Shown piece after piece: positions 49,800 through 60,820 of a DNA stretch of 64,000 nt (within the stretch, counting starts at the first letter, position 1; each line of letters begins with the position of its first letter). This DNA comes from Gnetum montanum. Lineage: Eukaryota; Streptophyta; Gnetopsida; Gnetales; Gnetaceae. Position numbers and translations under genes: made by a program. The notes beneath the pieces were generated by a model that worked only from the letters and a program-made list of their open reading frames with translations, was not told the origin of the DNA and did no database searches. The stretch spans positions 510,505 to 574,504 of the forward strand of contig MNCI01022074.1 in NCBI GenBank assembly GCA_015680685.1. Direction: 5' to 3'.

Positions 49800-51500
49800 G
49801 CTCCACACAACCAGTGCCACTACCTCGTCATCAACCAGTCACCCATGCTCCATTTTTTGTGTCTCCTCCTTTCCACCAAGTCATGGGGGAGACCATCATT
49901 CCTGCTAATCCATTTCCCTACACCCCTCACCATTTTGTAATTTTTGTTTTACACTTTTTTATTTCGCACTTCTTTGTTTTTCAATTTTTTCGTTATACTT
50001 GTTATTTTACACTTTTTTTTCTTTCACCATTGTTCATACATTTGCAAATTCTTTGTACATTTTTTCCTTTCTTTACTTATCTTTCCTTTCTTTATGGATG
50101 TTTTATTTTTTCACGTAATTGCTTATATGTCATCTTGTTATCTTCAGGTGTCTGACGCAGTTGGTTTTTGTTACAATGGGTACTGTAATAGTCTTCCTCA
50201 TTATTTGGCTCTTGCCATTGCATGGTTGTCCTTGGATTTTATGTTTGTTTTCACTTCATAAATTTGGCAGTGAGTCCACATCATCCACCCATTTACCATT
50301 CCCTGGTTTTCCTTTTGTCGTGAACATGCAACCCCTTCACTTAAAAACATTTTGATCAATGTGTAACTTGTGTAGTTCCTCGACTGTGGGATGACCCAAT
50401 GGTTTGACTCGGGTGCAACTTCAAGGGGAATGCTTTATTCATTGTTCTATTCTATTCCCTGGGTTGCTGGTGTGTCGTTACGGATTTCCTACCACTCCAA
50501 GTCTCTCTCCACGAAAGCTTCTAGGCAATTCGACCTTGCATGGTGTGGTCCTCACTGAAAAAAAAAAGAAAAACAAAAAAAGAAAGAAAAAAAAAACAAA
50601 TAAACTAAAGATTCAAAGCACACCCCTTGGTCAGATGCATGCACACACGCATGGGTCTTCGCATGGTGTGGTTCCCCTGCACAAAACAAAAGAAAAAACA
50701 AATCACGGGGGAATTCAAAGAACACCCCTTAGACCACCTCTCACGGGCCATACACACTAGTTATGGGCCTTCCTTGGTCCCCTCTAACTTTATCCCATTT
50801 CACTTCCTTCTTCTCACGTTTCCTGGAGTGGTGGTTTTCTGTGGGGTCATTCTTGCTTCCTTGGGGGATGGTCGAGACTTCGTCTATCGCTGCAATGTCA
50901 CTGACTGCGGATGGTTTTGGGTCTAACCTCAGGATAGGTTCTACCGGCTTACTTAACCACGATCACACACGGGGTTTCATGTAGCTGACACTCAAAATTT
51001 TTATTCTCTCCTCTCCCTCTCTTCCCACTTCTCTCTGTACTCACCTCACTACCCTTTTTATGTTTTGTGTGTTCATCATGTTTTTTGTAGGTCTCTCATG
51101 CCTTGGCGAGTTCTCTTGGTTTGGAGTCTTCACTGGTCAACACCAATTATTGGCACCCGGGCCCATGGACCCTAGTGTTGAGGGTATGCAAGGGCTGCAA
51201 AGGCTGTTGCTTGCTATGTGGAGGACCCACCTGCATATTCTTGGTTCCTCCTGTTAAGCCTCCCATCCTTTGGATTCCTTGGTTGATTATTTTCAGTGTC
51301 CCTTTGTTTGATTTCTTCCTCGTAGAGTTCTTTTTGACCCCCATTCTCCAATTTTGTCTCTTTTTCGCACTCCATTTCCTTCCTCCTATCCTTAGCCATG
51401 ACCAGGCCTTTTCCGCACTTCAACCACCTCAATTTGGATTTTCAAATTCATTACTTTGGGTGTTTTATGGGTTGGTCAACGTTGGTCCATAGGTGAATAG
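49800..51500 (+). other. post-pol spacer of element C
   Basis: T-rich DNA (49930-50110) with degenerate TTTTACACTTTTT units, then an A-rich stretch (50557-50602) followed by TTCAAAGCACACC and later a GGAGGACCCAC phrase. All have counterparts in element A (8930-10150). The open frames here are low complexity and I do not consider them genes. Confidence 0.6.
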
Positions 51501-51509
51501 TGTTGTGTA

Positions 51510-51600
51510 TATGGGGCCCCGTGTACGTAGCGCCTGCATATATGCAGCCATGTATACGTGGCCCCGTCAATGCAACGCCTAACCCTTATATATACCTCAC
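51510..51600 (+). promoter_or_regulatory. candidate internal promoter before the accessory frame
   Basis: A block with TACGTAGC, TGCATATATGCA (palindrome), TACGTGGCCCC and TCAATGCA resembles the U3 array at 42690-42775 but lies inside the element. A TATA-like CTTATATATACC follows at 51585-51596, about 370 bp before the accessory frame. Function is inferred from resemblance to the LTR promoter. Confidence 0.4.
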
Positions 51601-51740
51601 CGCACTTTGTCATTTTCCATCATTTGGAGTCCAAATTGAGGGGACTTTTTGCTGTTTTTTCTGCCTAACCCTTCCCATCGCACTTGCATTCCATCATGTG
51701 TCCACATCCACCTGTCCTTGCCCTTTTTATGCAACTGGAG

Positions 51741-51969
51741 GTATGCTCTCAATTGTTGGGGGGGGGGGGGGGGGGGGGTGGCACCTTTGTGTAATTAATT
51801 AATTAGTTATTAATTATAAAAAATTTGGTCCTAACCCCTAAATTAACACTTCGGGAGACTTAACGATGTGCCTGTGCCATTAACATAACTTGGTCAAACT
51901 GAGAAAGTATATATGAACCATCTTAAGCTACTTATGAATGGTCTAACAGGCAGTTATGTTTGATTGCAG
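51741..51969 (+). other. candidate intron before the accessory frame
   Basis: A donor-like GGAG/GTATGC at 51740/51741 and an acceptor-like TTGATTGCAG/ATGGC at 51969/51970 bracket 229 bp. Splicing would place an ATG at the first base of the next exon. The interval contains a G homopolymer (about 51759-51778). No transcript evidence is available. Confidence 0.35.
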
Positions 51970-54811
51970 ATGGCATCTAAGGGACGAAGGACCATCACAA
52001 CCAAGGGACAAGAGCCCATGCACAAGAAGGGGACGAGGTGTGCAATCGCCAGAGTATGTGGAGGGCTCTCATGCAACTGGGCCCTTCTATGAAAGACCTA
52101 ACTTGGAATCTATTAATCAAATTCCCAAAAAGGAGATTCTCAATGTGCAATCGCTAGGGGATGAGACTCTTGGGATAGCACCATGGCTTGAGGTCACCCT
52201 AACCTAAGCTTGCCTTGATGCTATCATGCCACGCAAGGTGCAACAAACAGTCCTCCGAGAGCTAAATTTTGGACAATTCCTCGAGAGCGCGCCAGAAGAC
52301 GTGAGGCTCCAATTGTAGAACTCTCTGATGTGGCCAATCATCACAACTAGTGGTGAATGGTACTTAGGAGAAACTTATCTATTCTGGATGAATTAACAAC
52401 TAGGGTCTAGAGTAAGAATCAAAGATATTTATGTCTCTTACTCTTCGGAAGCAATAGCATAAGCTCTAGGGTTGCCTAAAACTGGGCCAGATGTGGTAGA
52501 AATTTTGAAACAGGCTGATCTAGAGGTAAAGGCGCAATGGATCAGATGGTGCTATGGGGTAGAGCGTAAGGAATTTGGCTCCTTGATCATGGCAGAGAGA
52601 GTATACTCAAAGATCACATCTTACCATTTGAATCCAATGGTAAGACCCAGAAAAATCACTACCTTCTCTACTCTTGCATGTGTTGCCTTGAGTGGGAAAT
52701 TTCCCATGAGTCTTCCACAATTGTTGTTTTTGAAGATTGAAAAGAGGTTCATTGAGACCGAACATGGAAGACGAGCTCTCCCCTTTCCTTGAATAATCTG
52801 AAAGTTGTGCAAACGGGCATGGATAGCATGATATTCTAATGACATAATCTGGCATGCCCTAATTGCCTCATGGCAAGACATGATGAAAGAAAAAACTCCT
52901 GCCACCACACAGACAGAGGAAGAGTAGCAACCACCTCCACCACCTGCACAAACAATGTAGCTGGGCTTGCAAACCACAACAGAATACATTCGCGAGATCT
53001 GGGAAATGCTCTCGAGTCAGCGAGAGTAATCTGGTAGGACTGGTGGAGGAGAAGACCCTTCGGTCTATTGTCCTACCATGAGCCACCTGGAGCAAGTGGC
53101 TCAATCAGTCAGCTTGCTTGAAAGGGCAGGGTCAATATTTTTTGTCACTCGAGCACCAATTCCAACCAGAATAGATCCAAGCATCTGAGATGTATCAACT
53201 GCAACCCAACAGTTATTTCCTGAAATCTCAGGGAATGCTGCTACCTTCTCAGTATGCTTGGAAGATGGTGAGGAGGCAATGGTCCTAGTGATGCAGCACT
53301 AAGGCAAGAAAGTTGCAGCCAAAGTGGTTGCTGATAAAATTGCTACGATTCTCAATGCACTGACAACACCTGTACCAAACATTCATGGATTGCAAGATTT
53401 ACAGGTGTCTGCTGGAACTTCACATAACATGATTGATGTAGCCTAACATGAAGAATTTTTGGACCGACTGGTGGTAATTGGGCAACCACTTCTAGATGTC
53501 TTCAACCTTCCAGACAATATTATTGCAATCCAGTCAGAGCTGCTCTTGGCAAGGGGCAAGAGCCTCATTTTGGAAGGGCAACTAGAAGCTGCTTAAGCCA
53601 CTTGTTAGTGCTTGGTAATGGAGGTAGCCCAATTAAGAGCCTAGCTTGCTGATCCAATCATCCTCAACCACGAAATCACTAGAGATGAAGCTTTTCAACA
53701 ACTTCAGCTTAAACTTTAGGTTGTTGAGGATGTAAGGGAGACGGTGATCCTTGACAAGTCCATAACAGACGCCCGAGTGTATCACTTAGAGAAGGACTTG
53801 GTGGAGGTTCACTAGGAGAATGTGCAGCTGATTCCAGAAGTTCATCACTTGCGCAATGTTGGTGCAAAGAATGAACACATGAAAGATTTCATCTACCAAT
53901 AGCAAGAGGAGCTAGCCAGGGTGAACATTGACATAAGAAGGTTGGCTGTTGAAAATCAAAATTTGTCAATGGAGGAGGTTTAGGCATTACGATAGAAGTC
54001 TGCAATTGAAATTTCCGCTTAGAAGAATGAGGCCCTAAAATTTGAAAAATTCAAAAATCATTATAGGAACCAAGTGGGATTGCAGAAGGAGGTAAACGAG
54101 AATCACATTCAAGTCGCTAAAGCCAAGATAAACCAAGTGCTCCAGCAACTTCGAGAGGGAGGTGATGTATGGCCATCTATCTTCAATGGGTTGAACACCT
54201 ACAATAAAGCAATAATCCACCTAAAGAAGCTACAAATTGAAGAAATGATATAATACATGGAGTTGGCCAACCTTCAGTATGCAAACCTGGATATGCTTAT
54301 AGCTAGGAAACCATGGTCAGAGTTAGAAAAATAAGTGGTTGCCTTGTATTCCCTATATGAGGGTGAGTTCCAGGCGCACAAGGCAACAAAATAAAAGCTG
54401 GCAATAGCAAACGTGGAACTCAAGAGTCTTCACACAAGCTTTCAAGGCCAATGTACCGTCGTGGAGGACCTAGCCCAAAGAATGAATGACTATCAGCAGC
54501 TATAGACATCAATCCGAGCATTTGATATCGAACGTAAGTAGTTTGCAGCCTGGTTTATCAACTTAAAAGAACTCATTCTGACATTGCCTTGCCCTTGGGA
54601 AGTTCTAGTTCCAGTACACATTGGAGAAGCTACCTGGACCATGAACGATCCCGGAAGCAAAGAAGAAAAAATGAGGGCTCTCTTGGAGGCTTTCTGGCTG
54701 CCCCAAGAAGTTGTAACTGCCGCGGGGTTGCTGACATTCATGCCGCCACCAACACATGGGCCAGAGGCTAGAGAGGGTCCGTCAAAATCACCACCGCCAG
54801 GGACGGTGTGA
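51956..54811 (+). pseudogene. accessory ORF of element C, about 950 codons, unknown function
   Basis: One frame stays readable from 51956 to 54811 although more than twenty stops interrupt it, many of them TAG or TAA where Gln would fit. The N-terminal third includes LNFGQFLESAPEDVRLQL, then GPDVVEILKQADLEVKAQWI and TFSTLACVALSGKFP. A Gln/Pro-rich linker (PPPPPA, near 52935) follows. The C-terminal half is rich in Glu, Lys, Leu and Gln with heptad-like spacing (about 53460-54530), so long coiled coils are likely. The end is Pro-rich. It lies between integrase and the 3' LTR, where Athila elements carry an env-like frame and Tat elements carry extra frames. I see no signal peptide or clear membrane segment, so an envelope role is not supported. 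An ATG directly after a candidate acceptor (51970) is in another frame and stops after 40 codons. Confidence 0.7.
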
Positions 54812-55054
54812 TCTTCTCTAGCAATTTTATGCATCATCCTACACAGAAGAGGCTCCAAGACTAGCAAGGTGTTCAATTTTGTCTCTGAACACCACCATTT
54901 TTGTAATTTGTCCTCCTCTATAACTTAGGCACTTGGTAAATTTATGTTGTATCATATGTGTGTCATGTATGTGTTTAAGTTATGTGTCTTGTAAATAAGA
55001 ATCCATACCTTCCAAATTGTAAAGTAACTCGAGGACGAGTTTTTGCTTAGTCAC

Positions 55055-55061
55055 GGGGGTA
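55055..55061 (+). other. polypurine tract of element C
   Basis: GGGGGTA immediately precedes the TG of the 3' LTR, as in element A. Confidence 0.75.
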
Positions 55062-55877
55062 TGATGAAGTGTCATTAAGTCAATGCGTCAACTTGCCCAC
55101 GTATACACGGCCGCGTCGACGTGAACCTGTCGACGTAGCCTCCCTACATCAACGTGGCCCCGCTTACACAGCCACATTTCCCAGCCTATAAATAAGAGGG
55201 CCTTCCACCTCATTTAAGCATCTTTTTGAGTAGTTTTAGTGAAGCTCTTACAATTTGTTCCTACAAGAGATAGAATATTTTCCAAGTGCCCATAGCAGGT
55301 GTAAGAAAAGTGATCGGCTCTTTATTCGAGCGTTGATGTATCTGAGCCCATTGGCACGAAGGCAATAAAGATGAACTATTCAAGCATTCCTTGCAGCATT
55401 TGGACTTAGTTATTTTATGCATTCAATAGTTTAATATGTTTATTCTTTATTAGTTACTTGTTGATTACTTATGTTTTCCTTATTATAATTTCAATCGTTA
55501 TTGTTCATTTGTAGTTTGTTAAATCCATAAGTATGACCATCTTGAAGGTAATCCAAACACTTGGTAAGTCCAGTAACGCTTAACGTTTGGTAACCCAGTA
55601 GTGTTAGGAGATGCTCAGATCGTGCTCAGAAGATGGGACTGGATACTTATGCTAGGAATAGTTAGAATATAAACTAGGATAATTAGAGATTAGATAATAG
55701 TTTATTCCTTACTTTCCATACCTCAATTAGCCACCGAAAAGATAATTAAAAAGATATAAAAATCATTAGCCTTAGTCTCACTTAACCATCGTAAACAGAA
55801 TCTCACAAGTGAGATTAGGATGACAACGACCGTTCTAACCCAAGGTTTCACTGGTTAGAAGTCTGGTGTATGTTAAG
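55062..55877 (+). repeat. 3' LTR of element C, truncated
   Basis: Matches the 5' LTR from TGATGAAGTG to GTGTATGTTAAG. The last 80 or so bases of the 5' copy are missing, so the 3' end has been deleted or the terminus is otherwise rearranged. U3 differs from the 5' copy mainly by transitions. Confidence 0.9.
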
Positions 55878-55884
55878 AACATGC

Positions 55885-57000
55885 TACAGTCTCTAGGATA
55901 TGATACTAACCACAAGGTAGAATTAGACATTAAGAATTGGGAGGTTTCATATTATGATGAATACTAATCACTATGCATAAAAATGTGTTAACGACAAGAG
56001 AGTCTAGCTATATAGAGAACATGGTTCACTAAAATTGGCCTTGTCACAAGATGTAGTACATACCTATAACAAGGGGAGACGAGCCCACAAGGACATCAAA
56101 CCACTAATACTTCTTAGTACATGAATTACTAATAACAATTATATTATATCAATATGGTAGAACATACTTAGAATAATGACTACATTTGGAAGGCATAACA
56201 TACAATAATAGGAAATGCTACATAGGCCTAGTAGGCTAAAGGTTGTACTACCTCAACTCATCCTAAGGCTAAGGTTTTTGACCATTAGAAGTAAAATCAA
56301 AGATACACCATTCTAATCTAAAAACCTATCTCTACATACATATTGTTAATTGTAATACTAATATCACTGAAATCTACCATTGAAACTAGTAAAGTGAAAT
56401 GCAAATACAATGAATGAGAAACATAAAAGCACCATTTGAAGATCCATCACTTACCATAATGAGATCTCAAGGCATCATCCAAACCTTGGCCATTAGTTCT
56501 TGGCAAGGCCAAGCATAGTGTTCCATGTCTTCTACTCACCCAAATATCTAAATGGATTCAAAAATGATCACAATCCTTTGTAAGTGCTCATCCAAAGCAC
56601 CAAGAGGCAAAAAAATCATGATGCACTAGTTATTCCATTATAACACTGGTGATAATAATCAACATCCCAATTGCATGGATTTGAGACCAAGTAATCAATT
56701 CATTGAGGTCTCAAGAGCATCTATCTTTCTCCAAAGACATATGGCTCATAGAATTCACTACAATTCCCATTGTCTTAACATTCCTATACCTATGCTACCT
56801 GTAAGATCAAGACAATAGTTTAAAAATAAAATAGTTAGCATGGATCACAAGTAATACAGCAACCATATAATCCATTCATCAAACAAGATCAAAGACAAGC
56901 AAATATATAACAATCTCAAAATGTTATGGATAGTAGGTCTCAACTACATGCATTAAGATCTATGACATCCCATCCCCAAATGTCAAGGCAAACATCAAAT
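55885..57000. other. no recognised feature
   Basis: Continuation of the DNA into which element C inserted. No domain, RNA gene or clear repeat seen. Confidence 0.4.
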
Positions 57001-57009
57001 ATATGATAT

Positions 57010-57552
57010 ATTAGACATTATGTGTATGAATAAAATATACCAAATGTGAAATATATGTGACATTCGACATTATATATAAAGGAAATAATAGGAAAAATGC
57101 AGAAAGAGAAAGAAAAGAATTCTTTATTGATATGGAATACCGTATTTAGATCATGCTCAGATAGTGTTCCTTGAGGTTTTCTTCCTTTGGCATCTATCCA
57201 TTAGAGGCAATCCGAAATTGCCACCATGGTTAGGCCTATAACCTAGCTAGAAGGGATGGCCAGTTCCCTTCTTGTCCTGCTTCACCCAACTTCCCATGAC
57301 ATGCTTGTATCAGCTCTACCACTCCATGCCTGGCACGACCTCTAACCCTAAGTATAAATGCCTTAGGTCAAACTCTGAAAGGTTACCTTAAGAGACATGT
57401 TCATTATTACGACATGCCCTTTCAAGTCTTAATTACAACTACCCTTTCAAGTCTTGTTAAGATAACAATAATACTTATTATGAAGAAACACCATCTTCAT
57501 TAGGCAAAAACACCATTAGGGAATGGGGATGTGACAATCTACCCCCCTTAGG
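57010..57552 (-). repeat. LTR-like end of another gypsy element
   Basis: On the minus strand CTAAGGGGGGTAGAT is followed by TGTCACATCCCC (start at 57536). A purine tract next to a TG that begins a TGTCACATCC-type LTR is the usual 3' junction of a plant gypsy element. The other LTR end is not defined; no partner LTR could be matched by eye. Confidence 0.4.
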
Positions 57553-57954
57553 TTTCATTCATCCTCAAAAAATTCCATGTTCTCTATCTTTTTCTAACTT
57601 CAATACTTTCTTTCATGATTCTGTGCTCCAATAATTTGATTTCTTCTTTGAACTTAAAGTTATTTCTTACTTATTCTACAAAAAAATATATGTGAGAAAA
57701 ATATATGGAAAATTAAATATTACTTTCTTGATACTTACTTCATTTTCTAAGATAATGACAAAAGGTGAATTAAAGATTTATCAACCACCAATCACCAATG
57801 CTAACTAGGATCATACAAAGTGCAACTTCGATCTTGTTACCCAAGTGAAGGTAGGGAACATTCTTTATCCCCTAGTTTTATTATCATAAATATTTTATTT
57901 ATCTAATTGAAATATAAATTAAACAATGAATAAAATAATAAGATTAATCAATTA
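57553..57954. other. no recognised feature
   Basis: AT-rich DNA between the LTR-like end and the deadenylase pseudogene. No coding domain seen. Confidence 0.4.
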
Positions 57955-59210
57955 AAAGTAAGAGTGAGATACTTCTTGATCTTGATCAACCTTATGAATT
58001 AATGTGAGTAATTGTAATTCTACCATAAGTGGTATGTGATCAGATGGTCTTGTTTGAGATGGCAAGGCTTGATCTTGATTCTTCTCAACTTCTTCCTTAG
58101 AAATCAACTCTAGTAACTTGGTAACTTGAAAGAATCAAGCATCGTACCAAATATAATCCAAAGTCTCAATGAAGAATGTTGTTGATCCATCTTCATTAAT
58201 CATTGTAGAGTAATTTATAAACTATGGTTGTTGATGAGTGTTTTCCATCAACACCATCTGTTCCTAAATTCTAGAGTCTAATTTATCTACTAAATATTCA
58301 AAGTAAGGAAAATATGCATTAGCTAATGGAATTGCATGCTGAACTAATGAAAACATCTTTTTCAAGTTAGGTTCATCTTCCAAAGATTTCTTNAAAACAT
58401 CTTTTTCAAGTTAGGTTCATCTTCCAAAGATTTCTTTATAAATCCATATTTTAAAAATTGATAAATGCTACTTCCAATTTTTGCATTGAAGTTTCCACAA
58501 AGACTAAATGGAACTAGATCTGTATAACTTAGTAATAACTTATTCTTCAAACTTTCTTCCATTTGCTTAATCAAATATGCTCCTTGACATAGTCTAACAT
58601 CTGAACATATTGGTTTAGCAATCAAACATGTGTTAACCATGCATACACATCTTCTTGATATATGACCTTTTAGAATCATTGCCAGGGCTATGTGATTTTT
58701 CCAAAGTCTTAACCTTTCCTTCTTGTCCATCTCTTGAAGTTATGGAATATCAAAAATTATATTTTCTAAACACCAATCAAATCTTTGTACTAATTCAAAC
58801 TTGGATTCTTTATAAAATATCACACAACCATCCATGTGATTTCTACAATAGGCTATTCTATATGGCTCAAAAGAAGAACTTCCATAAGAACCTTTTTGCT
58901 TATAAATACCTTTGTATCCCATCTTTTCCAAGTCTAGTTGGAATTGATATAAAATTTCCCATGGAAAGACTTCTTATAAGCACAAGACATCAGCATCCAA
59001 ATCCTTTAACTCTACTAAGATGCTTGGATATCAATATTCATGCCAGTCCAAGGCCCATGATGGACATAGCGGATATTGTTTCTCACTTGCTAAAGATCTT
59101 GCAAGCACATTATATGTTGCAACTTTCATTCTCATTCTTGGATTCTTTTCTGAATCATTTCTTTTCATGAGTATCATACTCCTAGTTGAAATAATACTTT
59201 TAGTCTCCAT
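57955..59210 (-). pseudogene. processed pseudogene of a CCR4-type deadenylase
   Basis: The minus strand reads, without introns, the exonuclease-endonuclease-phosphatase domain of plant CCR4 homologues: MKVATYNVLARSLAS and YPLCPSWALDWHEY (about 59130-59040), LKDLDADVLCL-EVF, DGCVIFYKESKFELVQRF, then LCGNFNAKIGSSIYQFL (about 58450-58500), TLDYIWYDA and ALPSQTRPSDHIPLMVELQLL near 58030-58100. These enzymes shorten mRNA poly(A) tails. The Gln of CLQEV is TAA and the catalytic Asp of GDFN is Asn. There are more stops after 58400. The lack of introns over a whole domain suggests retroposition. The N at 58393 and the duplicated 43 bp around it interrupt the reading. The source gene is outside this window. 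Confidence 0.82.
58350..58436. repeat. 43-bp exact duplication around a single N
   Basis: 58350-58392 and 58394-58436 are identical and separated by one N at 58393. This is the pattern of two contig ends that overlap but were joined with a token gap. Confidence 0.85.
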
Positions 59211-59859
59211 GTTGTTTTTCCATATGTTTAGATTGTAGAATGGATTAATATACCCTTTTCTTGATAGTTGAAGATTGTTCTATTTCTTCAACTAATTTTC
59301 CAACTAACACATCAACCAATCATTAACTAATACATCAAATTATAATTAAATACATTAACTAAATAACTATATTATCTATATCTATAATTACATTATCTAA
59401 TTTTAGTAATATGTAACTATATTATCTAATTCTTACTAGCCTTTATACCCCCCTTAAGAACATGTCATAGTAATCTTAAGACTATTTATAAGGGTTATGC
59501 ACTAAATCTTAAAGCCTAAAAGGTTGAATTTATGATATCATCAAATTATCAAGTACCTGAATTATAAATTTAACCTTACCATTGAGTTCAAAAGGGTGAA
59601 AAATGTTGGAAATGACTATTCATATGTTGAAAATGAACATCATATGCTTTAAGTGATGCCAAAATTAAACTTTTGAGGATCTCAAGGCATTATATTGAGC
59701 AAAGAGTAAAAACTAATTTTTGGGGTTTTCTTAAGATGGATCTAACTACACCATTGGGTTCGAAAGGTTGAAATATATAGGAAACAACTCTTTGTTTGCT
59801 GAAAAAGGCTTATGAAATTAGAAGTTATGGCTTCTAGAGTCTAAGACCTTTGCGCAAAA

Positions 59860-59960
59860 AACAAGACTTCCCAAGAGGTCACCCATCCCAGTTCTACTCT
59901 AGGGCAAGCACGCTTAATTACAGAATTTTTATCCCGTTTGTTACCAATGCACCAATTTGA
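59860..59960 (-). repeat. 5S rRNA-derived relic
   Basis: On the minus strand ATTAAGCGTGCTTG and GGATGGGTGACCTC, followed by TTGGGAAGTC, match the internal promoter (A box region and C box) and the 3' part of plant 5S rRNA. The 5' third is poorly conserved (only GGTGCATTGGTAACA is suggestive). A functional 5S gene is unlikely given the substitutions. It could be a dead 5S copy, a 5S-derived SINE, or part of a Cassandra-type TRIM LTR, which carries 5S-like sequence. Confidence 0.75.
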
Positions 59961-60248
59961 AATTTAATTTTTTTTTTGCACATTCTTAATTAAAATTAAT
60001 AATTAATGATGAAAAATTTTAAAATATTTCCATCAACTGACGAGAATGTCGAAATTCCTGTCAATTGTCAAAAAAATTTCACTGCGTAGGTGATGGTTGT
60101 TTCAAGGTCTACACGACCCTCTTCTAGGCTAGTGTGGCTCATCTTAGGGTTTGCATGACACTTCTATGGGCTGAAACAACCCATGTTAGGGCCTACGTGG
60201 CCTATGTTAGGGCCTACGCATGACCCATCACTAGGCTTATGTGGTGGA

Positions 60249-60537
60249 GAGGTGGTTTGTAGTGGTGTCAAAAGAGGTAGTTTTGGACGGTGCTAATGGT
60301 AGTTTTCAGTGGTGCTAGAGGTATTTTTCAATAGTGTTAGAGGTGATTTTTGACAATGTTGGAGGTGGTTTTCAATAGTGCAAGAGGTAGTTTTGGATGG
60401 TGCTAGAGGTAGTTTTCGGTGGCACGAAAGGTAGTTTTCAATGACATGGAAGGCGATTTTTGGAGGCACGAGAGGCAGTTTTCGATGGCATGGAAGGTGA
60501 TTTTTGCAAGCACAAGAGGTGATTTTTAGCAGCAAAA
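60249..60537 (+). repeat. 22-bp minisatellite, 13 units
   Basis: Twelve consecutive units of exactly 22 bp fill 60274-60537, each of the form GAGGTAGTTTTCGATGGTGC plus two bases. One further unit at 60249-60270 is separated by three bases. No unit carries an indel; they differ by substitutions, mostly transitions. Confidence 0.92.
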
Positions 60538-60658
60538 ATGACAATAGGGAAATGACGTAGGCAACACAATGAGAGCAGGTGAGTAACAAAAACATGGGTG
60601 GCATAGCAATGCTAGCATGGCTACTACAAGGGCGACACTACCTTTAGAGGGCCAGCAT

Positions 60659-60712
60659 GGCCCTATGCAAGGCAACACTGTTGCTGGCCTTATGCAAGGC
60701 AACACTGTCATT
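60659..60712 (+). repeat. 27-bp direct duplication
   Basis: GGCCCTATGCAAGGCAACAC starts two adjacent 27-bp units at 60659 and 60686, with a few differences. Short related phrases (ACAAGGCCACCTTGG) follow. Confidence 0.8.
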
Positions 60713-60820
60713 ACAAGGCCACCTTGGCCACTACAAGGTTGCATGCCCTAAATTTTTTTTCTAAATAAATTTATTTTATTTTCATTTTCTTTTTAAAATA
60801 TTTAAAACTATGGAGGGCCT

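Larger units (their letters stand above)
42668..55877 (+). mobile_element. element C: 13.2-kb Athila/Tat-like Ty3/gypsy retrotransposon
   Basis: Order: 5' LTR, tRNA-Asp primer site, gag, protease, RT, RNase H, integrase, spacer, accessory frame, purine tract, 3' LTR. Protease-RT-RH-IN order defines Ty3/gypsy; the RT motif VFMDDFS and the tRNA-Asp primer point to the Athila/Tat branch. CATGT precedes the 5' LTR (42663-42667) and CATGC follows the truncated 3' LTR (55880-55884), a possible decayed target duplication. Catalytic residues are damaged: RNase H TDH reads TNH (near 48311) and the integrase Glu is Lys (49253-49255). It is an inactive copy, larger than element A by the pol genes and the accessory frame. 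Confidence 0.93.

Noticed and set aside
50404-51492. Several open frames of 73-129 codons after integrase
   Set aside because: They lie in a T- and A-rich spacer shared with element A, overlap each other in different frames and have no domain.
60293-60604. 103-codon minus-strand frame with repeated segments
   Set aside because: It is the 22-bp minisatellite read as protein; 22 is not a multiple of 3, so the apparent 22-residue repeat is an artefact of three units.
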